The position numbers and the translations under genes are program-made. From Roseiarcus sp963779095 (lineage in GTDB: Bacteria > Pseudomonadota > Alphaproteobacteria > Rhizobiales > Beijerinckiaceae): DNA of 64,000 bases. The notes below the pieces were generated by a model, which saw only the letters and a program-made list of their open reading frames with translations, made no database searches and was not told the DNA's origin. The stretch is from NCBI GenBank assembly GCA_963779095.1, contig CAVZWU010000017.1, positions 172,000-235,999 on the forward strand, given 5' to 3'. Positions within the stretch are counted from its first letter, which is position 1. The number at the start of each line of letters is the position of its first letter. Shown here in pieces: positions 45,598-53,297 of this stretch.

Positions 45598-46261
45598 CGG
45601 AGCGTATCCCTCCACTGCTCGATAAAGCCATTGATGGCCGATGGATCGCCACCGAGTTCGGCATTCGAAACGTGGCTAACGTATCGATCGCCTCGCCAAT
45701 CAAACGCTCAGCCGAGGCGTTACCGCCGACCTCGCTCTGGTGCTGAATCAGGGCGAATTTCAACGCCGCAACGCGGCCAATCGGCGCGCGCATCTCGAGG
45801 GCCATCTCGTGCGCTTCGGCGTCGAGTCGGCGCGCCTCTTTGATGGCCCCGCGCAGTTTTTCGGCGAAAACCGTATGATCAATTCGGCGGAGTTCTCCAT
45901 TCAACGTCACGCGGCGGGGTGCGACCGCGGCGGCTCTGTTGATTGCGGAATCGACGTCGGACTGGAGCTCCAGGCGACGCCTCACGAGGCCGGCTCGCTC
46001 GGCATTGCGCGACGCGGGTGGCGCTCCTATGCCACCGCCCGCCGCCCATTCCTCAAAGCGGCATCGCTCGTCGGAATCCAATGTCGCGATCGCGCGATCG
46101 ATGGCGGCGACCGCCGCTTCCGCCTCGCGGACCGGCGTGTCAATGGCGCTAAGACGCTCCAACTCGGCCAAGATGGCGGCGCGCTCGGCGAGCAGGTCGG
46201 CGACCGCGTCGGAATCTTCATTCTCGTTCCCGAGTTGGACGACTTTGGCCCTGGCGTTCAT
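45590..46261 (-). CDS. coiled-coil hypothetical protein
   Basis: ATG 46261 has AAGGAAATCTCG upstream. The 223-residue protein is highly helical: AVADLLAERAAILAELERLS, REAEAAVAAIDRAIATLDS and VRRRLELQSDVDSAINRAAA. No catalytic motif is seen. It is the first gene of a minus-strand operon of at least four small accessory genes that overlap or nearly touch. Function unknown. Confidence 0.6.
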   Translation of the reverse strand: MNARAKVVQLGNENEDSDAVADLLAERAAILAELERLSAIDTPVREAEAAVAAIDRAIATLDSDERCRFEEWAAGGGIGAPPASRNAERAGLVRRRLELQSDVDSAINRAAAVAPRRVTLNGELRRIDHTVFAEKLRGAIKEARRLDAEAHEMALEMRAPIGRVAALKFALIQHQSEVGGNASAERLIGEAIDTLATFRMPNSVAIHRPSMALSSSGGIRSDD

Positions 46262-46323
46262 CGAGATTTCCTTCATTTGGTAAGAGCATCGCGGCCGCTC
46301 GGGCGGACGAGCTTGTCGAAGCG

Positions 46324-46570
46324 GTCCTGCATGTTGCTCGATATGCTCGCCGCCATCGCGAGAAAAGATTACGAGGATCGCCGCCGCCGGCAGGCGCAAG
46401 GGATCGCTAAGGCGAAGGCCGCCGGCTCCTATCGAGGCCGGCCGGAAGACACTGACCGCAACGCTGGCATTGCTGGCATGTTGCGGTCAGGCATGTCCTG
46501 GTCCGCCATCCAGGCCGCCGCGGGTTGCAGCCGGGCGACGATCGCCAAGGTTGCCAAGCGCGCCGCGTAG
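46324..46570 (+). pseudogene. resolvase (serine recombinase), C-terminal fragment
   Basis: The plus-strand frame reads MLLDMLAAIARKDYEDRRRR, GIAKAKAAGSYRGRPEDTD, and SGMSWSAIQAAAGCSRATIA, the E-helix end and helix-turn-helix of small Tn3-type resolvases. The catalytic N-terminal 100 residues are missing. It points away from the accessory operon and marks an old insertion. Confidence 0.75.
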
Positions 46571-47024
46571 GAGCGCTTGCGGCCGTCTGTGACCTTCCTA
46601 GCGCATGCGCAGAGCTTCAACTCGCCGATCCTTCTCGAACTCCGTTCAACGGGCGTTCAACGCGCGTTAGGACGATTTGTTGATTTGGCTCTTGAATGCC
46701 GTCGAGATGCGGTCGCATGCCGGCACTCTGTTACAGCTCTGTGACAGAGTCTGTGGCGCGTCACAGCGACAACGCTGTCCTGTTGAGACCCTTCCGCACG
46801 CGGGAAGGCGCCGATTTTCGCTGCATGTGAAGACGTATCGGCGGCGGAAGCACGGATTTCATGCACTCGAAGATGTCTGGGGCGGGCCGTTTTTGGTGCC
46901 TACGAGGTCGGCTCAGGGCTCAATGAGGCTCAGGGCGGACAATTCGAGGTCACGCACCCGGAGCCAACATGGTGGACGCGCCGTTGTCAGTGAACGCCTT
47001 TGTCTCATGTGCTGTATCGGAAGC
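46571..47024. other. intergenic region, nothing firm
   Basis: About 450 bases between the resolvase fragment and the palindrome-bearing gene. It includes the short direct repeat GTTCAACG near 46645-46665. I see no gene with a ribosome site. Confidence 0.35.
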
Positions 47025-47657
47025 CTACCCCAATTCCCCCGAGATATAGATAGTGGTGTCCAAATGGACACCGGGGCCGGTGTCCATTTGGACACCTATC
47101 GCGGCCTTCTGGGAGTCCACGGACGAGCGCCCCGGTGTCCGTTTGGACACCTTACCGGTGTCCGTTTTGGAACCGGCGATCTGTTTTTGAGCGCCGCGCA
47201 ATCCGAGCTTTCGGGCTCGAATGTCGGCCGACTTCCTGGCCGTCTCCGCTACCGCCCGCGACTTGCTGGGATCGTGGTGCTTGCGCCACTCGTCGGTCGG
47301 GTTCGGTTGGACGTAGGTGAGCCGGAAGCGGTGCGCCTGCGCGTGATCGCCAATGCCAGCCGCGCCGCGCTCCGTGATCTCGATAAAGCCCAACTCCTCG
47401 AGCGCCCGGAGGCCCGGCGCAATCGCTTTGAGCGGGATGCCGCGTTTCTCGAACTGGCGCCGCGTGACGATCAGTCGGCCGTTCTCGACGCCGCCGTGAC
47501 GCATGTGCTCGATTTCGATGACCGAGAGGATGGTCCGCTCAATCGGCTTGAGAGCCCAATAGGCAACGCTGTCCAGCATGACGAGACGGGTCATGATGAA
47601 AGCAGGATTGGCTTCATCGGGTTTGTGGGCCTTAGGGCGCTTGCGAATCTTAGCCAT
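47025..47657 (-). CDS. hypothetical winged-helix-like protein of the integrative element
   Basis: ATG 47657 is preceded by GGAGGGTGGCC. The 210-residue product has a probable winged helix-turn-helix in its first half (MLDSVAYWALKPIERTILSV, GRLIVTRRQFEKRGIPLKAI, GLRALEELGFIEITERG), which is a replication-initiator or regulator-like layout. The tail contains a repeated phrase (VSKRTP, GVQMDT, GVHLDT) encoded by four palindromic repeats. The protein ends with TTIYISGELG. I do not know its role; control of its own expression or of element replication is an inference from the repeats. Confidence 0.6.
   Translation of the reverse strand: MAKIRKRPKAHKPDEANPAFIMTRLVMLDSVAYWALKPIERTILSVIEIEHMRHGGVENGRLIVTRRQFEKRGIPLKAIAPGLRALEELGFIEITERGAAGIGDHAQAHRFRLTYVQPNPTDEWRKHHDPSKSRAVAETARKSADIRARKLGLRGAQKQIAGSKTDTGKVSKRTPGRSSVDSQKAAIGVQMDTGPGVHLDTTIYISGELG
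47055..47174. repeat. four copies of an 18-bp palindrome within a coding region
   Basis: GGTGTCCAAATGGACACC (47055-47072), GGTGTCCATTTGGACACC (47079-47096), GGTGTCCGTTTGGACACC (47134-47151) and GGTGTCCGTTTTGGAACC (47157-47174). The first three have 7-bp arms or better; the fourth has changed in one arm. Spacing is 24, 55 and 23 bases. They lie in the 3' end of the 210-residue protein gene. They are too short and irregular for a CRISPR array and look like protein-binding sites. Confidence 0.85.
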
Positions 47658-47698
47658 GGCCACCCTCCGCCTGACGGAGCGAAGGTGCGCGCGACGGC

Positions 47699-47884
47699 CT
47701 ATCTGCGAAGGTCGACATAGCGCGCGCTCCCGGTCTTAGCGGAATGCGCGGCCCATGACCGGGCCGCGATATGGCGGCCGGTCAGCCCTTCAATCTGGTG
47801 TGTGAATTTTCGCCCGTCAGCCGCAGCAGCGGAAACAAGCGGGCGCCAAAGCCAGCAGCCTCGGCGCAACCATGTGCCGCGCAT
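47699..47884 (-). CDS. small hypothetical protein
   Basis: From ATG 47884, four bases after the stop of the AlpA-like gene, the product has 61 residues (RGTWLRRGCWLWRPLVSAA, FTHQIEGLTGRHIAARSWAA). The position between two genes of the same direction and its fit to the gap support it. No family recognised. Confidence 0.4.
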   Translation of the reverse strand: MRGTWLRRGCWLWRPLVSAAAADGRKFTHQIEGLTGRHIAARSWAAHSAKTGSARYVDLRR

Positions 47885-47888
47885 TTGG

Positions 47889-48095
47889 TCACGCTGGCTT
47901 GTCGTCGTCGCTGGTCGAGAGCCTCGTGCGCGTCGCGAGCCACTCTTTGACCGCGGGCCAGTTGTACCGGACAACCCTAGAGAATTTCGCATAGGGGGGT
48001 CCGCCGCCGGTTAGCCTTGCCTTGTTAAGAAATGACGCGCTCACGCAAAGACGCTTCGCGACCTCATTGACGAGGAACTCCGAATCTCCAGCCAT
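47889..48095 (-). CDS. AlpA-like helix-turn-helix regulator/excisionase
   Basis: A 68-residue protein with one MerR-like/AlpA helix-turn-helix: FLVNEVAKRLCVSASFLNKA, then PPYAKFSRVVRYNWPAVKEW, in which the last phrase is the typical wing. Proteins of this size in integrative elements direct excision or activate the integrase. It is on the same strand as the integrase, 2.9 kb downstream of its start. Confidence 0.75.
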   Translation of the reverse strand: MAGDSEFLVNEVAKRLCVSASFLNKARLTGGGPPYAKFSRVVRYNWPAVKEWLATRTRLSTSDDDKPA

Positions 48096-48210
48096 CGCTG
48101 CTCACTCAAAACCAATGCCCAATCACGTTGGGAACGACATTGATATTTGCTGATATTTCGAATAAATGGAACAGTTCGCATCGACATTCCCGCGGGAATG
48201 TCGAAAATCC

Positions 48211-48876
48211 CTAGCCGCGCCTACGATGGCTGCCGGCTCGCCGGATCATCACTTCCTTAAGGCTTTGCATGTGCGGATCATCCATTCTCGGATCGATTGA
48301 TTCCGGCGAGAGGATTGCACGGATGTCCCGCTGGATTGTCCGATCATCCTTCGGAAGCCATTTGCGAAGGCCCGGATCTTTCAGCAACTCCTTCTTGATT
48401 CGTCCCGCACGCTTCTCAGGGGGAATGTCAACGAAAGTTTTGGCGATCCGATCGACGTATGGCTTCATCTTTTCGCGCCGCTTCCCGATGACGCCACCTG
48501 GCAGTTGTTGACGCAAATGCCTCCCGACAACAGCTTCCATTTCATCAGCAAATGGCGTCATCGTTGACTCATATAGTCTTTGAATGGAGTAGATGAGTGA
48601 CATTAATAGCTTTAACGCACGCAATTCTTCTTTAGGGAGTAGCGACTGTTCGAGAATAGTCATCAGATTGTCGGCACTCCCGGCGGCCCACCTCTGATTA
48701 AAAACCGCCAATTTTCTTTTGAGAGTCTCCCAATCATTTTCCTGATCAACAGTGTCGGGATCGAGAGGTCCGCTCAATTCAGCTCTCGTCAGGCCGACCA
48801 CGCCCACAGCTCTGCATATATCGTCACGCAACTTCGCGATCTCTTCGTAGATGTCAGCATCTAGGTCGTCGCTCAT
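48211..48876 (-). CDS. hypothetical protein, coupled to integrase
   Basis: A 221-residue acidic-to-basic helical protein (YEEIAKLRDDICRAVGVVG, LRALKLLMSLIYSIQRLYES, KDDRTIQRDIRAILSPES). Its ATG overlaps the integrase stop by four bases (ATGA), so the two are translated together. No known domain. A role in the element's biology is inferred only from the coupling. Confidence 0.6.
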   Translation of the reverse strand: MSDDLDADIYEEIAKLRDDICRAVGVVGLTRAELSGPLDPDTVDQENDWETLKRKLAVFNQRWAAGSADNLMTILEQSLLPKEELRALKLLMSLIYSIQRLYESTMTPFADEMEAVVGRHLRQQLPGGVIGKRREKMKPYVDRIAKTFVDIPPEKRAGRIKKELLKDPGLRKWLPKDDRTIQRDIRAILSPESIDPRMDDPHMQSLKEVMIRRAGSHRRRG

Positions 48877-49468
48877 GACCGCCCCCGCCCATTCTTCAGA
48901 GCGACAACCTTGGCCAACTCGGCCTTCTCGCCTAGTCGCGACTTCTCCTTCATCGCGGCCGCGATTGTCCCCCCGATCGTATTGGAAGCGTTACGCAAGG
49001 GATCGTCCGCCAGGTGCGCGTAACGGGCCGTTGTTTGCGCCTGACTGTGGCCTAGCAGCTTGCCAATGATAGGAAGGCCCAAGGAGGCCCCAGCGCCAAT
49101 GCTGGCGTACGTGTGCCGCAGATCGTGAAGGCGCACGTCTGGAAGGCCCGCAGCGGCCCGCACGTCCTCCCAAATCGCGTTGAGCCCCTGGTATGACGCG
49201 CCCTCTTTTCCGCCGGCAATGACGAACTCGTTGGCGTCCAGACGTGGCAGCTTGTGGAGGATCTCGGCAGCCGGCGGGCTTCAGTAAATCAGTTTCGCGC
49301 CCGTCTTTGAGTCGGGAAGCACAAGGATTCCGCGCTCGAGGTCGACCTCGCGCCATCGGAGGTTGAGGATCTCCGATCGTCGGGCGCCGGTGAGTGCCAG
49401 AAGACGGATCGCCGCCGCCGGGTAGATGTTGCCACCGCTGTCGACGTAGGCCTTCAGCGCGTCCGCTA

Positions 49469-50296
49469 GAGCGGAATCCGTTCAGGTTGTGTCGCGGAGG
49501 GGGAGTTCAGCGGGCTCATACCCGCAGGTCTCGAAGTAGTTCTCGCATTCGTCCCGCTTGAAGAGGCCGGCGCAGCCCTCCAAGAGGGCGATGAGACCGG
49601 CGACAGTGCGCTCGGCCAATTTTCGCAGCGCGGCCTTCAGCTTGGATATCGCCATCTCGATCGGGTTGAAGTCCGGGCTGTAGGGCGGCAGGTATCGCAC
49701 CGTGCAGTTTTTCCTGGCCAGGATTTCCGCCACTCTCGGGCTCTTGTGAGCCTTGAGATTGTCGAGCACGACGATGTCGCCCTCCTCCAAGGTTGGCAAG
49801 AGACAGTGCTCAAGCCAGGCCTCGAACGTCGCGGCGTTCATGGCGTGGTCATAGGCCTTGCGCGCGACGGCGCCTCTCAGGCGTCGAAAAACCGCCAGAT
49901 CATCGACGGCGACACCTTCTCGCCCCGCGTACGCTCCAAACGAGCGCAGATTTCGGCCAGCGTCAGGTCAGGCTCGCGCCGGTGAAGGCGCAAAAGGTAG
50001 TCCCCATGCGCCTCCACGCGCTGCGAACGCGTGTCGCCGCCCATCGGCAGCGCTGCATAGCTGCCGCGCTCGCGCAATGCCGCCACCCACCGGATTGCGC
50101 TGGCAAAGCTAACCCCGAACCGCCGCGCCGCCGCCCGGCAACTCATGCCTTCCTCCCCAACCGCCGAAACCACCCGCTTGCGCAAATCCACCGACAAAGG
50201 CCCCATCTCGCGCCGCCTCCGATTCGGCGCCGCTCAAGAATCAGATTTCCTCCGATTCGGGAATCCCGAGCGATTCAACCCGCGCGGAAACCGCTC
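49469..50296 (-). mobile_element. small IS630-type element with internal deletion
   Basis: Terminal inverted repeats GAGCGGAATCCG (49469) and, inward from 50296, GAGCGGTTTCCG. The element is flanked by TA on both sides (49467-49468 and 50297-50298), the target duplication of the IS630/Tc1-mariner group. At 828 bases it is shorter than a full element because the middle of the transposase is missing. Confidence 0.9.
49482..50206 (-). pseudogene. IS630-family transposase, internally deleted
   Basis: The N-terminal part from ATG 50206 is intact (SVDLRKRVVSAVGEEGMSCR, AAARRFGVSFASAIRWVAAL, LTLAEICARLERTRGEKVS) and stops at 49877. The C-terminal part reads LPTLEEGDIVVLDNLKAHKS and LPPYSPDFNPIEMAISKLKA, giving the second Asp and the final Glu of the DDE triad. 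The segment with the first Asp (the FIDE motif) is absent, so the enzyme cannot be active. It could still move if a full copy elsewhere supplies transposase. Confidence 0.85.
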
Positions 50297-51130
50297 TAAT
50301 TTGCTCAGCTCGGTATTGGAGAGAAAGCGTTGGAGCTTGCGCACAGCCGGTTTCTTGATCCCTTTTGCCGGGTTGTCATCACGCAGCTTTCGCCTGACTG
50401 CGAATTGCAGGATGGTCGCCGCCAGGGTCACGCATTGAGCCGCAACCCCTACCCCGCCCCGCGCCAACGTTCCCGGTCGACGCTTTTCTGGCGCCGCCGC
50501 CTTCGTCTTTCCCGCCTTCACGTCGACTAGGAGGCGCTCGATGTCCTCTCGCCCGATTGTGACGACGCGCTTCCTTCCAAGTAGTGGTTTGAGATGGTGC
50601 TCAATGCGGCCCTTGTCGGCCGCGATGGTCAACGGCTTTTTGTGCGCCACGCCCTCGGCAAGATAAAGATCGCACAGAGCGCCGAAGGTCAGAGCCTCGC
50701 GGTCGGCGCGACGCTGAGCTGCCGGGTCGATCTTTTTGGCGACGTCACCGATGAGACGCTTGGCCTCATCGCGAGCTTCATCTGGCGTCCACGGTGACCC
50801 GTGACGGCCGATCGTAAACCATCGCTGCTCGCCTTCGATCCGGTACTTGAGCACATAGACACGTTCGCCACTCGGCGTAACGCGAAGGCCAAAGCCTTTG
50901 AGCTCAGTGTCCCAGGCGGTAAATTGTTCCGCGGCGGGTTTGAGCGTGCCGACGTTTCGCTTCGTCAGTTTCAGAGTTGGCATCGGGCTATCAGCTTCTG
51001 GCTACCACCGGGCTACCACGCGGTAGGAAATCACGGGCCACGCTAGGATAGCCGAAGCGAAAACTAACTGCAAGGAATCAATAGGTTAAGAACGCACATG
51101 TATTCACAGGAAACACAAGAAAAGCCAACT

Positions 51131-51181
51131 ATCCGGACTCTGACTCCGTCAATCTTGGTTCGAATCCAGGTCCCCCAGCCA
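51131..51181 (+). other. attachment site: 3' part of tRNA-Gln(CTG)
   Basis: The sequence contains an anticodon arm CGGA-CTCTGAC-TCCG with anticodon CTG, a T arm CTTGG-TTCGAAT-CCAGG, and the 3' acceptor strand TCCCCCAGCCA. The 5' half of a tRNA is absent: upstream bases do not form a D arm or a matching acceptor strand. This is the copy expected at the integrase end of an element inserted in tRNA-Gln. The intact tRNA would be at the other end and is not in the window. Confidence 0.85.
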
Positions 51182-51405
51182 AATCTCACTTTTCGACGCT
51201 TTGGCGTTTTCGCCCGCCTCGATACGAGCGGCAGCGGTTACCGCTTCCGCAAGCATGTCAAAGGGTTCGCGGAATGTCGCGACCACTTCCCCATCCTCCC
51301 AAGTGCAGTTCGATAGCACGAAGTTGAGCAGGCGGCGTTTTTCGCGCGGCGTCTGCTTCGCGAACAGCCTTTGGGCGTTGCAGACGAGGTCTTTGCGGCC
51401 AGGGC
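51149..51405 (-). pseudogene. large serine recombinase, C-terminal fragment
   Basis: Minus strand: NAQRLFAKQTPREKRRLLNF, VLSNCTWEDGEVVATFREPF, DMLAEAVTAAARIEAGENA and KSEIWLGDLDSNQD, the end of serine recombinases of the zinc-ribbon type. The last residues and the stop codon are encoded by the tRNA-Gln remnant. The catalytic domain is missing. It records an earlier or second element that used the same tRNA. Confidence 0.7.
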
Positions 51406-51542
51406 GTTGGTCTGTACTGCCCTTGCTATGCCCCTGGCGGGCCTGTTCCTCGCTAAGGCGAGCGGGCGGCGGCTGATCGCGGAGCCTGTGACCTTACCGA
51501 GTAAGCCGACATGAGGCGGACCATCTCGCACCGCTGGTCGGC

Positions 51543-51942
51543 CTAGGCTAGCAAGTCGCCACCCGTTTCGAGCAGTCGTCGGGCTCGGGGAGCCCATCCA
51601 TCGAAGGACTCCGCAAGTTCCTCGAGGTTGCCAGCGGCCGCGATGTGCTCCGTCGCAATTCGGAATGACTGCTTGAAGTGTGCGCCGTGACAAGGCGGAG
51701 CTTTCCAGTGGGCATCAATCCTAAATCGCCGCCCTTCCGCTACCTTCCGTGCAGATATCCACTGTCCGACCTCCAGGAACCGCTCGCCGAAGGCATCATC
51801 GTTGGCCACGAAGCGTTGGAGATGCCACAATTTCAATTTAGCCCCGGGATGATCGACGCGCTGCCCGCGTATTATGAACTCAGTGCAAGCTGGGCAGTCG
51901 CTCCCTCGAGCTGCAGCACCGGCAAGCTGGTCACGCGTTCAT
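51543..51942 (-). CDS. hypothetical zinc-finger-like protein, probably one frameshift
   Basis: A frame with DCPACTEFIIRGQRVDHPGA, LKLWHLQRFVANDDAFGERF, and FRIATEHIAAAGNLEELAES, ending ARRLLETGGDLLA. The CPAC pair suggests half of a zinc site. The start is unclear: ATG 51942 opens VTSLPVLQLEG after a possible one-base shift near 51900. I do not recognise the family. The gene is flanked by recombinase relics. Confidence 0.5.
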
Positions 51943-52038
51943 TGACGTCTTAACGTGAAATTCAGTTGGGGTGCGCCGTCGTATTGACTCGCCCGACATC
52001 ACGCGACGGACCCGCGGCGTCTCCCGGTAATGAGAGAG

Positions 52039-52431
52039 CTATTTCGCTAGGCTTGCGATATAAGCGCCGAGGTCCCTGGCGTCGTCGCGCGATAGCTGCA
52101 TGTCTGGCATCTTGGGATGCGGATCCATCAAGAACTCGGCGATTTTACCCCCGTCGAATCCCGGCTTCCGTGCGATCGTCGCGAAGGGCGGAGCGGCGTC
52201 CGAACCGGCCTTCTGATCGCTGGCGACGATATGACAGGACGCGCACCAGTGCCGGGCCAACTTCTCTCCGCGAGCCGCCTGGGCGGGTGCTGCCGCCGCG
52301 GTTGAAGCCCAGATGGTTGCAATGGCGAACCCAGCAAGGGTCCGACGGACCAAGCCCCGTTGATAGTACGAGTTCGTCCCGCCAAAGCCCAAGAGCAATG
52401 TTCCAGCGCTGATCGTGGTGCCGACGCGCAT
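52039..52431 (-). CDS. class I cytochrome c
   Basis: The heme motif CASCH occurs in GEKLARHWCASCHIVASDQK, and the methionine ligand is in DPHPKMPDMQLSRDDARDLG. A signal peptide precedes it (RRTLAGFAIATIWASTAAAAP AQA split here). ATG 52431 gives 130 residues with about 28 extra N-terminal residues; a TTG codon just before VRRTLAGF would give the more usual start. The protein is a small periplasmic electron carrier. No partner oxidase or dehydrogenase is adjacent. Confidence 0.8.
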   Translation of the reverse strand: MRVGTTISAGTLLLGFGGTNSYYQRGLVRRTLAGFAIATIWASTAAAAPAQAARGEKLARHWCASCHIVASDQKAGSDAAPPFATIARKPGFDGGKIAEFLMDPHPKMPDMQLSRDDARDLGAYIASLAK

Positions 52432-52566
52432 TATTGGCCTACCAGCATACCGTCGGTCAACATTGAGCCGCGGGCAAGGCCAAATACCCTTTCAACGTCG
52501 GAGGCGAAAGTGCCGAGCGCGACGGCGCTGAGAGCGAGAAGCGTCAACCTCGCTAATCCGAAAATC

Positions 52567-52716
52567 GAAGCTACGCGCGGTAAGGCGATCCACGTGGCCC
52601 TAGCCCAGAACGCGCTCGAACTCATGAACGAACTCGGCGTCGAACGCTTCTCAGTCGTCGGTCGCGACTGGGGAGCACGGACTGCCTACACTCTGGCCGC
52701 GCTTGCGCGATGCGAC
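52567..52716 (+). pseudogene. alpha/beta hydrolase fragment
   Basis: About 45 residues, IHVALAQNALELMNELGVER followed by FSVVGRDWGARTAYTLAAL, match the nucleophile-elbow region of haloalkane dehalogenase/epoxide hydrolase-type hydrolases. The usual GHDWG is GRDWG here. Neither end of the gene is present, so it is a relic. Confidence 0.6.
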
Positions 52717-52778
52717 AATTCGCTATCACTGCGCGGCGACAAGCTCCTTACGTCGATTCTGGTCTTCGGCCGGAATGC

Positions 52779-52830
52779 GCAAATAGCGGACGTTCGCCGA
52801 CGGCGTGGCGAACGGGTCAAATCGACCGTT
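52779..52830. repeat. hairpin repeat, copy 2
   Basis: Starts GCAAATAGCGGAC like the copy at 26193 and contains the perfect stem CGTTCGCC/GGCGAACG with an 8-base loop (52791-52814), followed by GGTCAAATCGACC. The stem differs from copy 1 by a compensated base pair, so pairing rather than sequence is conserved. Confidence 0.7.
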
Positions 52831-52949
52831 TGCGGACACTCGCGATTGGGCCAAAGAGATTCGCCACCGGGGAGATCGAGGCTGCAAACCGAGCGGCTTC
52901 GCTATGAACCACGATGCGCGACGGCAAGCGAGTGCTCGCGTTGTGTCAC

Positions 52950-53265
52950 GCCGGGTGGTTGGGCCAGGCGTTGCGCGCCGAGCGCGCCAGCCCAGCGGCA
53001 AGCGCGTGTCGGCGACCAGTTTGTGCGCGCTGAGATCGGCGGGCTATTCGCCGTCGCGGATCGCTGCGACAATGTCCGGCGCAAGCAAGTTTAGGCGGAT
53101 CAAGCCAGCGGCGTAGGGCTCGCCCATATTTTCATGGGCGGCGATGTTTTCGAGCGTCGAGCGCGGATTGTCTGCAAGGCGCTTGCCGAGGACATTGGCG
53201 CGAACGAGAAGTCGGACCGGCTGAAGCGTGGAGAACCGTGATCCGATAGCTCTGCTATCCTGCAC
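52950..53265 (-). pseudogene. recombinase C-terminal relic
   Basis: VRLLVRANVLGKRLADNPRS, TLENIAAHENMGEPYAAGLI and RLNLLAPDIVAAIRDGE, then after a stop or shift PADLSAHKLVADTRLPLGW. This is the C-terminal tail found in another type of large serine recombinase of alphaproteobacteria. No catalytic part is present. Confidence 0.55.
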
Positions 53266-53297
53266 CGCCCGATCACAACAACGACCGCTTTTGTGGC

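Larger units (their letters stand above)
48873..50983 (-). pseudogene. tyrosine integrase interrupted by IS630-type element and one in-frame TGA
   Basis: The N-terminal part (from ATG 50983) has the DUF4102 arm-binding domain (WDTELKGFGLRVTPSGERVY) and core-binding domain (ALTFGALCDLYLAEGVAHKK). It breaks in LSNTELSKL at 50297. The C-terminal part resumes at 49466 with ADALKAYVDSGG, then the catalytic Arg in LLALTGARRSEILNLRW, HDLRHTYAS, and GHSQAQTTARYAH with the tyrosine. Removing 49469-50298 rejoins the frame exactly. An in-frame TGA at 49281-49283 (LIY-stop-SPPAAEIL) remains. The gene starts 148 bases from the attachment site. Confidence 0.9.

Noticed and set aside
47055..47174. CRISPR array
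   Set aside because: The units are 18-bp palindromes with spacers of 5 to 37 bases within a coding frame, and there are no cas genes.
51131..51181. Functional tRNA-Gln
   Set aside because: No D arm and no 5' acceptor strand can be found in the 60 bases upstream, so it is only an attachment-site remnant.
52431..52625. A minus-strand 64-residue protein upstream of the cytochrome c
   Set aside because: The plus strand here encodes a recognisable hydrolase relic, and the minus frame has no ribosome site or family.
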